DNA from: CAYYMH01 sp964472785
GTDB lineage: Bacteria > Zhuqueibacterota > Zhuqueibacteria > Thermofontimicrobiales > Thermofontimicrobiaceae
DNA length: 64,000 bases
Assembly: GCA_964472785.1 (NCBI GenBank)
Contig: CAYYMH010000019.1
Coordinates: forward strand, 1-64,000
Reading direction: 5' to 3'
Part shown: piece after piece, positions 17,691 through 25,789 of the stretch
Layout of the letters: every line of letters starts with the position of its first letter
Position numbering within the stretch: the first letter of the stretch is position 1
Position numbers and translations under genes: made by a program
The notes under the pieces: model-generated
What the model was told of the DNA's origin: nothing
What the model saw: only the letters and a program-made list of their open reading frames with translations
The model's database searches: none

Positions 17691-20084
17691 TTAATCTCTT
17701 AATGAAGCATTAATCTCGGACTTCAATAAATCGAGAATTCTTTTGATATCGAGATCAACTTCCCGTTCTGTCAATGTCCTTTTTACCGATTGAAATGTTA
17801 ATGCATACGCAAAACTCTTTTCATTTTCCCTGACTTGCGTTCCTCGATACAAGTCAAACAATTCTACCGAGGTTAAATGATTGCCTCCAGCCCGATATAT
17901 GCATTCGGTAACTTTTTGAGAAGGTACAGTCTGATCAACCACGATAGCCAGGTCTCTCTTTATTTCCGGATATTTTGATATGGGTTGAGCTTTCTTTTCT
18001 CTTCGATAATGATGATACAATTTTTCAAAATCCAAATCAACAACATAAACCTCATCATCAATATCAAAAGATGCCAATACGTTCTTGGAAATAGCACCCA
18101 TTGTTCCGGCTCTGGTTTCATCAATGAAAATATCCGCATTTTTTTCACTTTTCAAATATGGCTTATTTGATTCTTTGTATTTAATATTTGAAGTGCCCAG
18201 TTCTTTTAACAAAAAATCAAGATCGCCTTTTAGGTCATAAAAAGTGGTTTTACGGGATTTTTCAAGCCAAGAATCCTGTCTTACATTGCCGGTAAGAGCT
18301 AATACAATTCGTTTAACCTCGTTGTGTGAATTTTGTTTCTCGTTTATATAATAAAATATATTGCCTATTTCGAAAAATTTTTGGTTTTTCATCTTTCTGT
18401 TCATATTCCATCGTATGGTTTGCATAATTCCGGGAATAAGACTGGTTCGCAAAGTGCCCAAATCTTCACTGATCGGATTTCGTAAACGAATGGGTATTTT
18501 TGAAGAAAATCTTTCAGTCAATTTAACATTCAACAAACTTAAACTCACGACTTCATAATATCCCAAACGAACAACAAAATCGCGCAATAATTGAATAAAA
18601 TTCTCTTTCTGATTTACATCGGCTTGCAATGTGACTTTTGAATAAGCTGTTTCCTGTACTTTATCGAATCCATAGATTCTCGATATCTCTTCAATTAAAT
18701 CAACCTCTCGTTCAATATCCACTCGAAAGGATGGTACTGAAACGAGTACGTCTGTATTATTTTCAGTTTTGGTTTTGAATTCAAGCCTGTGGAGAATGTC
18801 TAAAATTTCTTTCAAATTCAGTTTTGTACCTAACAGATCGTTCACCCGATTTTGGCGGAGTTTAACCACGATTTCTTTTTTGGGGGCTGGATAACAATCT
18901 ACTTGACCTTTGGCGACAGTTCCGCCAGCCAATTCGCTGATCAGCTGAGTTGCTCGGTTCAGGGCGTAAATCAAACCATTCGAATCGACACCTCGCTCGA
19001 AACGTTGCGAAGAATCGGTCGAGATTGACAACCCTTTTGCTGTCTTGCGAATATTAATCGGATCAAAGAATGCGCTTTCCAATAAAATGTTTCTTGTCTC
19101 CCGGGTAACCTCTGAATTCAATCCGCCCATTACCCCGGCCAATGCAACCGGTTTTCTGCCATCACAAATTAATAAATTTTCTTTTGTTAAACGATGTTCT
19201 TCGCCATCCAATGTGACAAATTTTTCGTCCTGTTCAGCACGTCTCACCACAATTTTTTGATCTTCTAACAGGTCGTAATCAAAAGCATGTAAAGGCTGTC
19301 CTGTTTCCAGCATCACATAGTTTGTTATATCGACGACGTTATTTATCGTCCTTAAGCCAACAGCTTCCAATTTTTGAATAAGCCATCGAGGTGAAGGTTT
19401 AATTTCAACTCCCTCAATATATCGGGCAGTGTAGCGCGGACAGATGTCCGGAGCCTTGATTGACACTTCAACTCTTTTGTCAATTTTTAATGAATCGGAT
19501 TCAACTAATGAAATTTCTGGTTTGACAACCTGTGTATTATTTAATGCTGCTATTTCTCTGGCAATACCAATTACACCGAGACAATCAGATCGATTTGGTG
19601 TTAAATCAATTTCAATAACTGTTTCACCCTCTCCGAGGTATTCGGCTAAATCCTGACCAACCACAGAGTGGTTTGATAGTTCCATGATAATTTCACTTTG
19701 ATGCGACAGACCTAATTCCGTTTCAGAACATATCATACCAGGAGATTCATAACCGTGGATAACAGCGGTTTGCACTGTACCTATATTCGGAAGTTTAGCT
19801 CCAACGACTGCCACCGGCACCTTTAGTCCGGTTCGAACATTTGGCGCACCGCATACTAAAGGAAGATTATCTTTTCCAATATTGACATCACAAATCTTTA
19901 GGTGGTTTATCGTCTCATGTTTTTTAATATTTTGGATTTCACCGATAATTACGTTTACAAAACCGTAATTTACCTGTTTCACACTTTCCACCTCAAGGCC
20001 TAACATGGTTAAGTGGTGAGCTAAATCATCTGCCGAAAAGGAGAAGTCAACATATTTTTTTAACCAATCTATCGTTACTTTCAC
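17691..20084 (-). CDS. pheT: Phenylalanine-tRNA ligase beta subunit
   Basis: Large subunit of the (alpha-beta)2 phenylalanyl-tRNA synthetase. The 797 residues show the usual order: N-terminal domain (MKVTIDWLKKYVDF), an OB-fold tRNA-binding insert at about 40-150 (ICDVNIGKDNLPLVCGAPN), the B3/B4 editing domain with DLTPNRSDCLGVIGIAREI, B5, a catalytic-like core and the ferredoxin-like anticodon-binding C-terminus (PISKYPEIKRDLAIVVD). It follows pheS by 29 bases. Confidence 0.97.
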   Translation of the reverse strand: MKVTIDWLKKYVDFSFSADDLAHHLTMLGLEVESVKQVNYGFVNVIIGEIQNIKKHETINHLKICDVNIGKDNLPLVCGAPNVRTGLKVPVAVVGAKLPNIGTVQTAVIHGYESPGMICSETELGLSHQSEIIMELSNHSVVGQDLAEYLGEGETVIEIDLTPNRSDCLGVIGIAREIAALNNTQVVKPEISLVESDSLKIDKRVEVSIKAPDICPRYTARYIEGVEIKPSPRWLIQKLEAVGLRTINNVVDITNYVMLETGQPLHAFDYDLLEDQKIVVRRAEQDEKFVTLDGEEHRLTKENLLICDGRKPVALAGVMGGLNSEVTRETRNILLESAFFDPINIRKTAKGLSISTDSSQRFERGVDSNGLIYALNRATQLISELAGGTVAKGQVDCYPAPKKEIVVKLRQNRVNDLLGTKLNLKEILDILHRLEFKTKTENNTDVLVSVPSFRVDIEREVDLIEEISRIYGFDKVQETAYSKVTLQADVNQKENFIQLLRDFVVRLGYYEVVSLSLLNVKLTERFSSKIPIRLRNPISEDLGTLRTSLIPGIMQTIRWNMNRKMKNQKFFEIGNIFYYINEKQNSHNEVKRIVLALTGNVRQDSWLEKSRKTTFYDLKGDLDFLLKELGTSNIKYKESNKPYLKSEKNADIFIDETRAGTMGAISKNVLASFDIDDEVYVVDLDFEKLYHHYRREKKAQPISKYPEIKRDLAIVVDQTVPSQKVTECIYRAGGNHLTSVELFDLYRGTQVRENEKSFAYALTFQSVKRTLTEREVDLDIKRILDLLKSEINASLRD

Positions 20085-20113
20085 TCAAAAATCCTCGAAA
20101 CTTCTATTGCTGT

Positions 20114-21139
20114 TTAGAACTGATTTAAAAACCGTAAATCGTTGTCGTAGAAATTACGAATATCGTTGACTCGATATTTCAGCATGGCAAGTCTTTCAAC
20201 CCCCATGCCGAAAGCGTAACCGGTATATTTTTCGCTGTCATAACCGACATATCTAAATACTTCCGGATCAACCATACCAGCACCGGATATTTCCAGCCAG
20301 CCGGTTCCTTTGCAAATATTACATCCTTTTCCGCCACAATTAATACAGGAAAAATCGTATTCCGCACTTGGTTCAGTGAAAGGGAAAAAACTGGGACGAA
20401 ATCGAATTTTCACGTCCTCTCCCATTAGCCTTTTCGCAAACGCTCGTATCACACTTTTTAGGTCGGCAAACGTGACCCCCACATCCACACACAATCCTTC
20501 AACCTGATGAAAAACCGGTGAATGTGTAGCATCCGGTGTGTCCTTTCTGAAGCATTTACCGGGAGCAATCATTCTAACCGGAGGTGCTACTTTTTCCATG
20601 GTACGAATTTGTACTGGTGACGTGTGAGTACGTAAAACAAGATCATCTTTTACATAAAATGTATCCTGTAGATCTCTTGCCGGATGATCTTTTGGCATAT
20701 TTAATGCTTCGAAATTATAATAGTCTAATTCTAATTCAGGCCCATCTTCAATTGAGAACCCAAAACTAATAAATATAGCTTTTATTTCATCCAAAACCTG
20801 ATACAGCGGGTGTTTTTTTCCGAACTGGGGAATCACTCCGGGCAAAGAAAAGTCAAAAAGATCACGCATTTTTTCTTTTTCAGACTTCTGATCTGTTTTT
20901 TCTTTGATTTTTTGCTGCAGGGAAGACTTGAGGCTATTTAACTCTTTACCTAACTTTGGTCTGTCTTCCTGTGATACTTTTCCCATCAGCGAAAAATAAT
21001 CGGCGACTTTCCCTTTTCTACCCAGATATTTAATCCGAACACATTCAATTTGCTCGTCATTTTTAGCATTAGCCAGATCAGTTTCGAAATTATACCTGAG
21101 TTCCTTTAATTGAGATAGTATATTATCTAAATCGTTCAT
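20114..21139 (-). CDS. pheS: Phenylalanine-tRNA ligase alpha subunit
   Basis: Catalytic subunit of phenylalanyl-tRNA synthetase. An N-terminal coiled-coil tRNA-binding arm (about 1-90) precedes the class II core. Visible class II signatures are HPL...DEIKAIF, FEALNMPKDHPARDLQDTFY (motif 1/2 region), LRTHTSPVQ, RVFRKD-like CFRKDTPDATHSP, FHQVEGLCVD and the motif 3 stretch GYAFGMGVERLAML. A four-cysteine segment CINCGGKGCNICKGTGW near 270 is found in a subset of PheS proteins. The 341-residue length is normal. It starts 8 bases after rplT. Confidence 0.97.
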   Translation of the reverse strand: MNDLDNILSQLKELRYNFETDLANAKNDEQIECVRIKYLGRKGKVADYFSLMGKVSQEDRPKLGKELNSLKSSLQQKIKEKTDQKSEKEKMRDLFDFSLPGVIPQFGKKHPLYQVLDEIKAIFISFGFSIEDGPELELDYYNFEALNMPKDHPARDLQDTFYVKDDLVLRTHTSPVQIRTMEKVAPPVRMIAPGKCFRKDTPDATHSPVFHQVEGLCVDVGVTFADLKSVIRAFAKRLMGEDVKIRFRPSFFPFTEPSAEYDFSCINCGGKGCNICKGTGWLEISGAGMVDPEVFRYVGYDSEKYTGYAFGMGVERLAMLKYRVNDIRNFYDNDLRFLNQF

Positions 21140-21146
21140 CAGAATC

Positions 21147-21494
21147 CTATGATATTACTTGCTTGACCAGATTCTTAAATCCTTCCGGGTCTGTTACAGC
21201 CATATCGGCAAGAATTTTTCGATCAATTTGGATGTCGTTTTGCTTCAAGGCGTTAACAAATTTAGAATAAGAAACACCTTCATTTCTCACAGCGGCATTA
21301 ATCCTTGTTATCCATAGCTTTCTGAACTGTCCCTTCCGCTTTTTTCGGTCTCGATATGAATAAACCAGTGCTTTTTCTACACTTTCTTTGGCTGTTTTTA
21401 ATAATCTATGTTTACCACCGTAATAGCCTTTAGCGGCTTTAAGTATTTTTTTTCTTCGTCTTCGCGAAGGTACACTTGATTTTGTCCTTGGCAT
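21147..21494 (-). CDS. rplT: 50S ribosomal protein L20
   Basis: Binds 23S rRNA early in large-subunit assembly and in some bacteria represses its own operon. The 115 residues start MPRTKSSVPSRRRRKKILK and contain the conserved AKGYYGGKHRLLKTAKE and RKLWITRINAA segments. The infC-rpmI-rplT order is the classical one. No separate repressor structure was recognised in the short gaps. Confidence 0.97.
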   Translation of the reverse strand: MPRTKSSVPSRRRRKKILKAAKGYYGGKHRLLKTAKESVEKALVYSYRDRKKRKGQFRKLWITRINAAVRNEGVSYSKFVNALKQNDIQIDRKILADMAVTDPEGFKNLVKQVIS

Positions 21495-21513
21495 AATTAC
21501 TTTTTCCTTACTT

Positions 21514-21708
21514 TTATTCCAAAATTAACTGTTTGATCTTTTTTTCATCGCTTTTTGACACCAGTGTGCCTTGTCTTAAATTTCTCTTTCTTTTTGCACT
21601 TTTTTTCGTTTTTATGTGACCTGAATACGCATGCTGACGCTTTACTTTTCCTGATCCGGTTATTTTAAATCGTTTGGAAGCGCCGCGTTTACTTTTCATT
21701 TTTGGCAT
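21514..21708 (-). CDS. rpmI: 50S ribosomal protein L35
   Basis: Small basic large-subunit protein. The preferred start is the ATG at 21708, giving MPKMKSKRGASKRFKITGSG, which is the family N-terminus. It is preceded by GAGG at six bases. An in-frame start at 21720 would add four residues that other L35 proteins lack. The 64 residues and the basic C-terminal half (KTKKSAKRKRNLRQG) fit the family. Confidence 0.96.
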   Translation of the reverse strand: MPKMKSKRGASKRFKITGSGKVKRQHAYSGHIKTKKSAKRKRNLRQGTLVSKSDEKKIKQLILE

Positions 21709-21741
21709 TTTCATCCTCACTTTATTTAATGTCTAATTGTT

Positions 21742-22251
21742 CTACTGTTTAATAAACACCGCCGTCATATTACGTCCCTCAAACTGGGGTTCGCTTTCCA
21801 TTTTGGCGATGTCTTCCAGTTCTTCATTCACCTTATTCATTAATTCTGTGCCCATCTCTTTATGGGTAATTTGCCTCCCCTTAAAAAAGATGCTAATTTT
21901 AACTTTATCGCCTTGTTCAATGAATTTTCTCGCATGTTTCAGCTTAAAATTAAAATCATGTTCTTCAATTTTGGGACTCAATCGTATTTCTTTTACATGA
22001 ATAATATTTTGCTTCTTTTTAATCTTCTTTTCTTTTTTGCTTTGCTCGTACTTGTATTTTCCGTAATCAATAATTTTACATACTGGTGGTTTAGCATTGG
22101 GTACAATCTCTACAAGATCCAAACCCTCTTCAAAAGCAACTTCTCTGGCTTTATTTATATCAAGAATCCCAATTTGTTCTCCGTTAGAACTAATAACTCG
22201 AACATTAGGGCTCGTAATTTGATCATTTACTCTTATATCTTTCTTTTTAAT
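21742..22251 (-). CDS. infC: Translation initiation factor IF-3, AUU start
   Basis: Prevents premature subunit joining and checks start-codon fidelity. The reading frame between the in-frame TAA near 22267-22269 and codon 43 contains no ATG, GTG or TTG, yet it encodes the IF-3 N-domain (KKKDIRVNDQI, VRVISSNGEQIGILD). The start is therefore one of two adjacent ATT codons at 22252-22254 or 22249-22251. The second is preferred, with GGAGG six bases upstream. This gives 169 residues. The linker region and C-domain (VKEIRLSPKIEEHDF, KVKISIFFKGRQ) are normal. An AUU start is the known autoregulatory feature of infC in Escherichia coli. Confidence 0.95.
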   Translation of the reverse strand: MKKKDIRVNDQITSPNVRVISSNGEQIGILDINKAREVAFEEGLDLVEIVPNAKPPVCKIIDYGKYKYEQSKKEKKIKKKQNIIHVKEIRLSPKIEEHDFNFKLKHARKFIEQGDKVKISIFFKGRQITHKEMGTELMNKVNEELEDIAKMESEPQFEGRNMTAVFIKQ

Positions 22252-22257
22252 AATAAA

Positions 22258-22262
22258 CCTCC
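22258..22262 (-). promoter_or_regulatory. Shine-Dalgarno site of infC
   Basis: GGAGG on the minus strand, six bases from the second of two tandem ATT codons and three bases from the first. It decides the start of infC, since no conventional start codon exists upstream of the conserved N-domain. A strong ribosome-binding site with a weak AUU codon is the arrangement expected for IF-3 self-regulation. Confidence 0.85.
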
Positions 22263-22296
22263 GTGTTTAATTAAAATTACAATTTGAAAAGAAAAT

Positions 22297-24213
22297 TCAG
22301 TCCTTTTGATGTACTTCATCTAAAACCAATTTTTGGAATTGATCGATACTAAAAGAGCCTAAATCCCCATCCCTTCTTTTTCGAACTGATAAACTTCCGG
22401 AACTTTTTTCTTTTTCGCCAACAACAAGCATGTACGGAATTTTTTGCAATTCGGCTTCTCTGATTTTGAAGCCAATTTTTTCATTTCTATCATCAACCTC
22501 GATCCTTAAACTGGCCGATTTGAATTTGTTTTTTAGTTCTTCTGCATAATCATTGATCGCATCCGTAATGGGTAAGACAATTACCTGCACTGGTGCAAGC
22601 CAGGTCGGGAACGCACCACCGTAGTGTTCAATAAGAGTGCCAAAAAATCGCTCCAATGATCCCATCAAAGCACGATGAATCATAATCGGACGATGATCAT
22701 TTCCGTCCTCGCCACGATATGTAATGTCAAACCGCTCTGGCTCATTAAAATCAACCTGAATCGTCGTACATTGCCAGGAACGGTCCAACACGTCCTTTAT
22801 TTTGATATCAATTTTGGGACCATAAAAAACGCCTTCACCCGGATCAATTTGGTATTCGAGTTGCTTTTTTTCCAAAGCATTTTTCAGAGCTTCTGTCGCC
22901 AAATCCCAGTTTTCCTGGGTACCGACAAATTTTTCCGGTTGAGTTGAAAGATATATTTCATATTTTTCAAAACCGAACGAATCTAAAATAAAAATAGTAA
23001 AATCCAGACAACGGATTATTTCATCTTGTAACTGATCTTTGCGACAAAAAATATGGGCATCGTCCTGGGTGAACCCTCTTACGCGTAACAACCCGTGTAA
23101 AACACCGGAGCGCTCGTAACGGTAAACCGTGCCTAACTCTGCCCACCGTATCGGTAAATCGCGATAACTTTTGCTTTTGCTTTTATAGATTAACAAATGA
23201 AACGGGCAGTTCATTGGTTTCAGTTGATAATCAACATTTTCCATCTGCATCGGTGAATACATATTTTCCGCAAAAAAATCGAGATGACCGCTCTTTCCCC
23301 ACAAATCGAGCTGCGCAATATGCGGTGTGAATACCAGATCGTAACCTGCTTTTAAATGTTCATCACGCCAAAAATCCTCGATTATCTTGCGGATGAGCGC
23401 TCCTTTGGGGTGCCACAATACCAGTCCTGCTCCGCACTCTTCATTGATACTGAACAAATCGAGTTCACGACCCAACCTGCGGTGATCCCGTTTTTTTGCT
23501 TCCTCAAGCTTAAACAAGTAATCATCCAGCAATGATTTTTTCGGAAACGAAACGCCATAAATTCGCTGGAGCATCGGATTTTTTTCGTCCCCTTTCCAGT
23601 AAGCTCCGGACAAAGCCAGCAGCTTAAAATATTTTGCAAATTTCGTTGAAGGAAGATGGGGACCGGAACAGAGATCTACGAACTCACCCTCTCTGTAAAT
23701 GCTGGTAACCTTATCGTCCAACTCCTTGACATGTTCGACTTTGTACGGTTCGTCCCGTTTTTCAAATAGCGCCACAGCCTCCTCTTTTGAAAGCTCTTCC
23801 CGAACAAACGGATTATCCTCTTGAACAATTTTAGCCATCTCTTGTTCGATAAGGTCTAAATCTTCAGGTGATAGCTGCTTGTCGATATCAAAATCATAAA
23901 AGAAACGGTCTTCCAAAGCTGGACCAAAACCAAATTTGGCTTCGGGGAATAAATTTTTTATTGCATGCGCCATGATATGGGCGGTGCTGTGCCAAAACAC
24001 ATCCATTCCCTCCGGCGTATCATAAGTAATGAAAAACAACTCTCCATCTTCTTTTAAAGGATGATCAAGATCAATCATTTTATTGTTGAATTTAGCTGCT
24101 ACGGTCATTTTTGCTAATGACCGGCTTATATCTTCAACAATTTTTTGGGGCGTAATATTTTCATCAAATTTTTGTTCAGAACTGTCTGGAAACTTAATTT
24201 TAATCGAACTCAT
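22297..24213 (-). CDS. thrS: Threonine-tRNA ligase
   Basis: Charges tRNA-Thr and edits mischarged serine. The 638-residue chain has a TGS domain (1-60), the editing domain with HSTAHIMAHAIKNLFP and the metal-binding CSGPHLPSTKF, and the class II core with FWHPKGA-like LVLWHPKGALIR, MNCPFHLLIYKS, RYERSGVLHGLLRVRGFTQD and the motif 3 MIHRALMGSLERF. The anticodon-binding domain follows (PVQVIVLPI). It lies just upstream of infC and downstream of the tRNA cluster. Confidence 0.97.
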   Translation of the reverse strand: MSSIKIKFPDSSEQKFDENITPQKIVEDISRSLAKMTVAAKFNNKMIDLDHPLKEDGELFFITYDTPEGMDVFWHSTAHIMAHAIKNLFPEAKFGFGPALEDRFFYDFDIDKQLSPEDLDLIEQEMAKIVQEDNPFVREELSKEEAVALFEKRDEPYKVEHVKELDDKVTSIYREGEFVDLCSGPHLPSTKFAKYFKLLALSGAYWKGDEKNPMLQRIYGVSFPKKSLLDDYLFKLEEAKKRDHRRLGRELDLFSINEECGAGLVLWHPKGALIRKIIEDFWRDEHLKAGYDLVFTPHIAQLDLWGKSGHLDFFAENMYSPMQMENVDYQLKPMNCPFHLLIYKSKSKSYRDLPIRWAELGTVYRYERSGVLHGLLRVRGFTQDDAHIFCRKDQLQDEIIRCLDFTIFILDSFGFEKYEIYLSTQPEKFVGTQENWDLATEALKNALEKKQLEYQIDPGEGVFYGPKIDIKIKDVLDRSWQCTTIQVDFNEPERFDITYRGEDGNDHRPIMIHRALMGSLERFFGTLIEHYGGAFPTWLAPVQVIVLPITDAINDYAEELKNKFKSASLRIEVDDRNEKIGFKIREAELQKIPYMLVVGEKEKSSGSLSVRKRRDGDLGSFSIDQFQKLVLDEVHQKD

Positions 24214-24314
24214 TATCCCTTCTCGTTTCTGTTGTTAATCTGGGGTAAATATCAGATAGCCGAATCCCAACAATACTCAGAATTCGGCTTATCTTTAATA
24301 ACTCCAAATAGTTG

Positions 24315-24388
24315 TGGGCGATACTGGACTTGAACCAGTGACCTCTTGCATGTCAAGCAAGCACTCTAACCACCTGAGCTAATCGCCC
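24315..24388 (-). tRNA. tRNA-Val (anticodon GAC)
   Basis: Minus-strand 74-base cloverleaf with acceptor GGGCGAT/ATCGCCC, anticodon stem CTTGC/GCAAG and loop TTGACAT, anticodon GAC. The 3' CCA is not encoded. It is the last tRNA of the cluster, about 100 bases upstream of thrS. Confidence 0.97.
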
Positions 24389-24483
24389 TTTCTATAATAA
24401 AAAAAGCGCGCCATAAATAAGGTGGCAACGCTTGAAATATTCTTATTTACAGCCTCCTAATTTGAAAATCTGAGTGTCATTAG

Positions 24484-24570
24484 TGCCGAGGGCCGGAGTC
24501 GAACCGGCACGGATATGAAATATCCGAGGGATTTTAAGTCCCTTGCGTCTGCCAATTCCGCCACCCCGGC
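24484..24570 (-). tRNA. tRNA-Leu (anticodon TAA), copy 1
   Basis: Minus-strand 87-base type II tRNA with acceptor GCCGGGG, anticodon stem AGGGA/TCCCT and loop CTTAAAA, anticodon TAA, and a long variable arm GGATATTTCATATCC. Discriminator is A. A nearly identical partial copy lies across the assembly gap. Confidence 0.96.
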
Positions 24571-24582
24571 ATTGGCTATTCG

Positions 24583-24635
24583 AGGCGGCGATCGGAGTCG
24601 AACCGATGAATAGAGATTTTGCAGACCTCCGCCTT
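24583..24635 (-). tRNA. tRNA-Cys (anticodon GCA), copy 1, 5' end lost in assembly gap
   Basis: The 3' 53 bases of a tRNA-Cys match the complete copy at 24729-24801 apart from one base in the anticodon stem, where a G-C pair becomes G-U. The anticodon loop CTGCAAA gives GCA. About 20 bases at its 5' end are missing because of the N run. Confidence 0.9.
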
Positions 24636-24645
24636 NNNNNNNNNN
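24636..24645. other. Assembly gap (10 N)
   Basis: Ten N between two truncated tRNA genes. The missing tRNA-Cys 5' part (about 20 bases) and tRNA-Leu 3' part (about 27 bases) alone need at least 47 bases, so the gap length is a placeholder. It falls inside a tandem duplication, the kind of place where assemblers collapse repeats. Confidence 0.97.
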
Positions 24646-24705
24646 GGACTTAATAAGTCCGAGGGATTTTAAGTCCCTTGCGTCTACCAATTCCGCCACC
24701 CCGGC
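24646..24705 (-). tRNA. tRNA-Leu (anticodon TAA), copy 2, 3' end lost in assembly gap
   Basis: The 5' 60 bases of a type II tRNA-Leu, with the same acceptor strand and anticodon arm as copy 1. It differs in the D-loop (one base) and in the variable arm, which is GGACTTATTAAGTCC-like here. The 3' arm and T-arm are lost in the gap. Confidence 0.9.
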
Positions 24706-24728
24706 AAATTTTTTTTAAGTATTCAATG

Positions 24729-24801
24729 AGGCGGCGATCGGAGTCGAACCGATGAATAGAGGTTTTGCAGACCTCCGCCTTAGCCACTTGGCTACGCCGC
24801 C
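24729..24801 (-). tRNA. tRNA-Cys (anticodon GCA), copy 2
   Basis: Minus-strand 73-base cloverleaf with acceptor GGCGGCG/CGCCGCC, anticodon stem GAGGT/ACCTC and loop CTGCAAA, anticodon GCA. The discriminator is U73, as expected for cysteine tRNA. Confidence 0.97.
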
Positions 24802-24812
24802 TAAAATAATTG

Positions 24813-24884
24813 AGCGGGAGACGAGGTTCGAACTCGCGACCCCCACCTTGGCAAGGTGGTGTTCTTCCACTGAACTACTCCCGC
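24813..24884 (-). tRNA. tRNA-Gly (anticodon GCC)
   Basis: Minus-strand 72-base cloverleaf with acceptor GCGGGAG/CTCCCGC, anticodon stem CCACC/GGTGG and loop TTGCCAA, anticodon GCC. It is the first gene of the tRNA cluster, about 14 bases downstream of a promoter-like sequence. Confidence 0.97.
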
Positions 24885-24897
24885 ATTAAACGAATCA

Positions 24898-24926
24898 AAT
24901 ATAAGTAAAAATTGAAAATTATGCAA
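24898..24926 (-). promoter_or_regulatory. Putative sigma-70 promoter of the tRNA-thrS cluster
   Basis: On the minus strand TTGCAT, a 17-base spacer, then TATATT. The -10 element ends 14 bases before tRNA-Gly. The position and spacing suit transcription of the tRNA array, perhaps reading on into thrS. Confidence 0.6.
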
Positions 24927-25215
24927 GACTTTTTTTAATTTTTTTACATTATCGTTTGAAAAGATATTTCTTTATTTTATCAGGTATTTAAGTATAAGTA
25001 ATTTAATTTTATATGAGTTATATATTCTAAACACAAAAGTAACTGTTTTTCATTGATTAAAATAATAGCATCTTTTTAAAATGATACATGTCCCAAATTC
25101 GACATACTATATATAGTGTGTATATTATTCATTAACCACAACATGTATTATATTTATATGGGAACAGTAATTGCATAATTCTAATAAAATTAAATTTCAA
25201 TTCAAGGGGAAGACA
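24927..25215. other. AT-rich intergenic region, no gene seen
   Basis: About 290 bases of very AT-rich DNA between the tRNA promoter and the small plus-strand gene, including a short alternating stretch around 25108-25130 (TATATATAGTGTGTATATTA). No reading frame, hairpin with U-run or repeat copy was recognised. It may hold the promoter of the small gene. Confidence 0.6.
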
Positions 25216-25440
25216 GTGGAAGAAATAAAAATCAAGGAACTCATCATTTCCTGTGAATCCTGTGGTACGGTAAAAAAATTCAAGGTTGAGTCTCAGGCAG
25301 ATTGTGACCGGATTTTTCACAATTTCAGATGTGAGAATAATTGCGGTCGAAGCCTTTATAGTTTTATAGAAGTCGGAACGATAGAGCGAAAATCAGCATC
25401 AAATCCAGTGCATCTAAAATTAGCCAGCGCTGCTGATTGA
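25216..25440 (+). CDS. Small cysteine-rich protein of unknown function
   Basis: A 74-residue protein read from the GTG at 25216, which has AAGGGGA eight to twelve bases upstream. An in-frame TTG at 25171 lacks such a site. It contains ISCESCGTVKKF near the N-terminus and a later CENNCGRSL, four cysteines in C-x2-C / C-x3-C arrangement that could bind one zinc ion as a zinc ribbon. No family was recognised. It stands alone between the tRNA cluster and the convergent queC gene. Confidence 0.6.
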   Translation: MEEIKIKELIISCESCGTVKKFKVESQADCDRIFHNFRCENNCGRSLYSFIEVGTIERKSASNPVHLKLASAAD

Positions 25441-25789
25441 TGTGTTTAATATTCAACACTCTAACGTAGAAATAAGGCAAAAAATTTACCTAATACTATG
25501 GTGAAATTTTTTTCTTTCTTTTTATCTATCACTCATAAATCTAATAATTTATCATCACGACAATATTTAATCAATCATCATAACAGATCATTATCGATCT
25601 AATCTAATGTTATTTAACGACATAAGTAATTTTATTATTTGTATCATTTAGAGACATAGTCTCATATTAACACACAGATATATGTTGCTTATGCAAAATA
25701 TATTACTTTCTTGAAACGCCATCATAGAACGAAAATATATAGTGTAAAAAGTATTTTCGATACAATCCTCCTTAATCGAAGCGATTTTT
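25441..25789. other. AT-rich intergenic region, no gene seen
   Basis: Roughly 350 bases between the convergent small CxxC gene and queC. Very AT-rich, with several ATCATxA-like words but no regular repeat, no stem with a U-run and no convincing reading frame. Confidence 0.6.

Noticed and set aside
24214..24314. T-box or other leader regulating thrS
   Set aside because: The short gap between tRNA-Val and thrS has no T-box consensus or terminator/antiterminator pair; T-boxes are rare in this group.
24457..24699. Apparent protein with 'MAELVDARDLKSLG' repeats on the minus strand
   Set aside because: These residues are the classical mistranslation of tRNA-Leu genes, and the frame crosses the N run. 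The region is the tRNA cluster.
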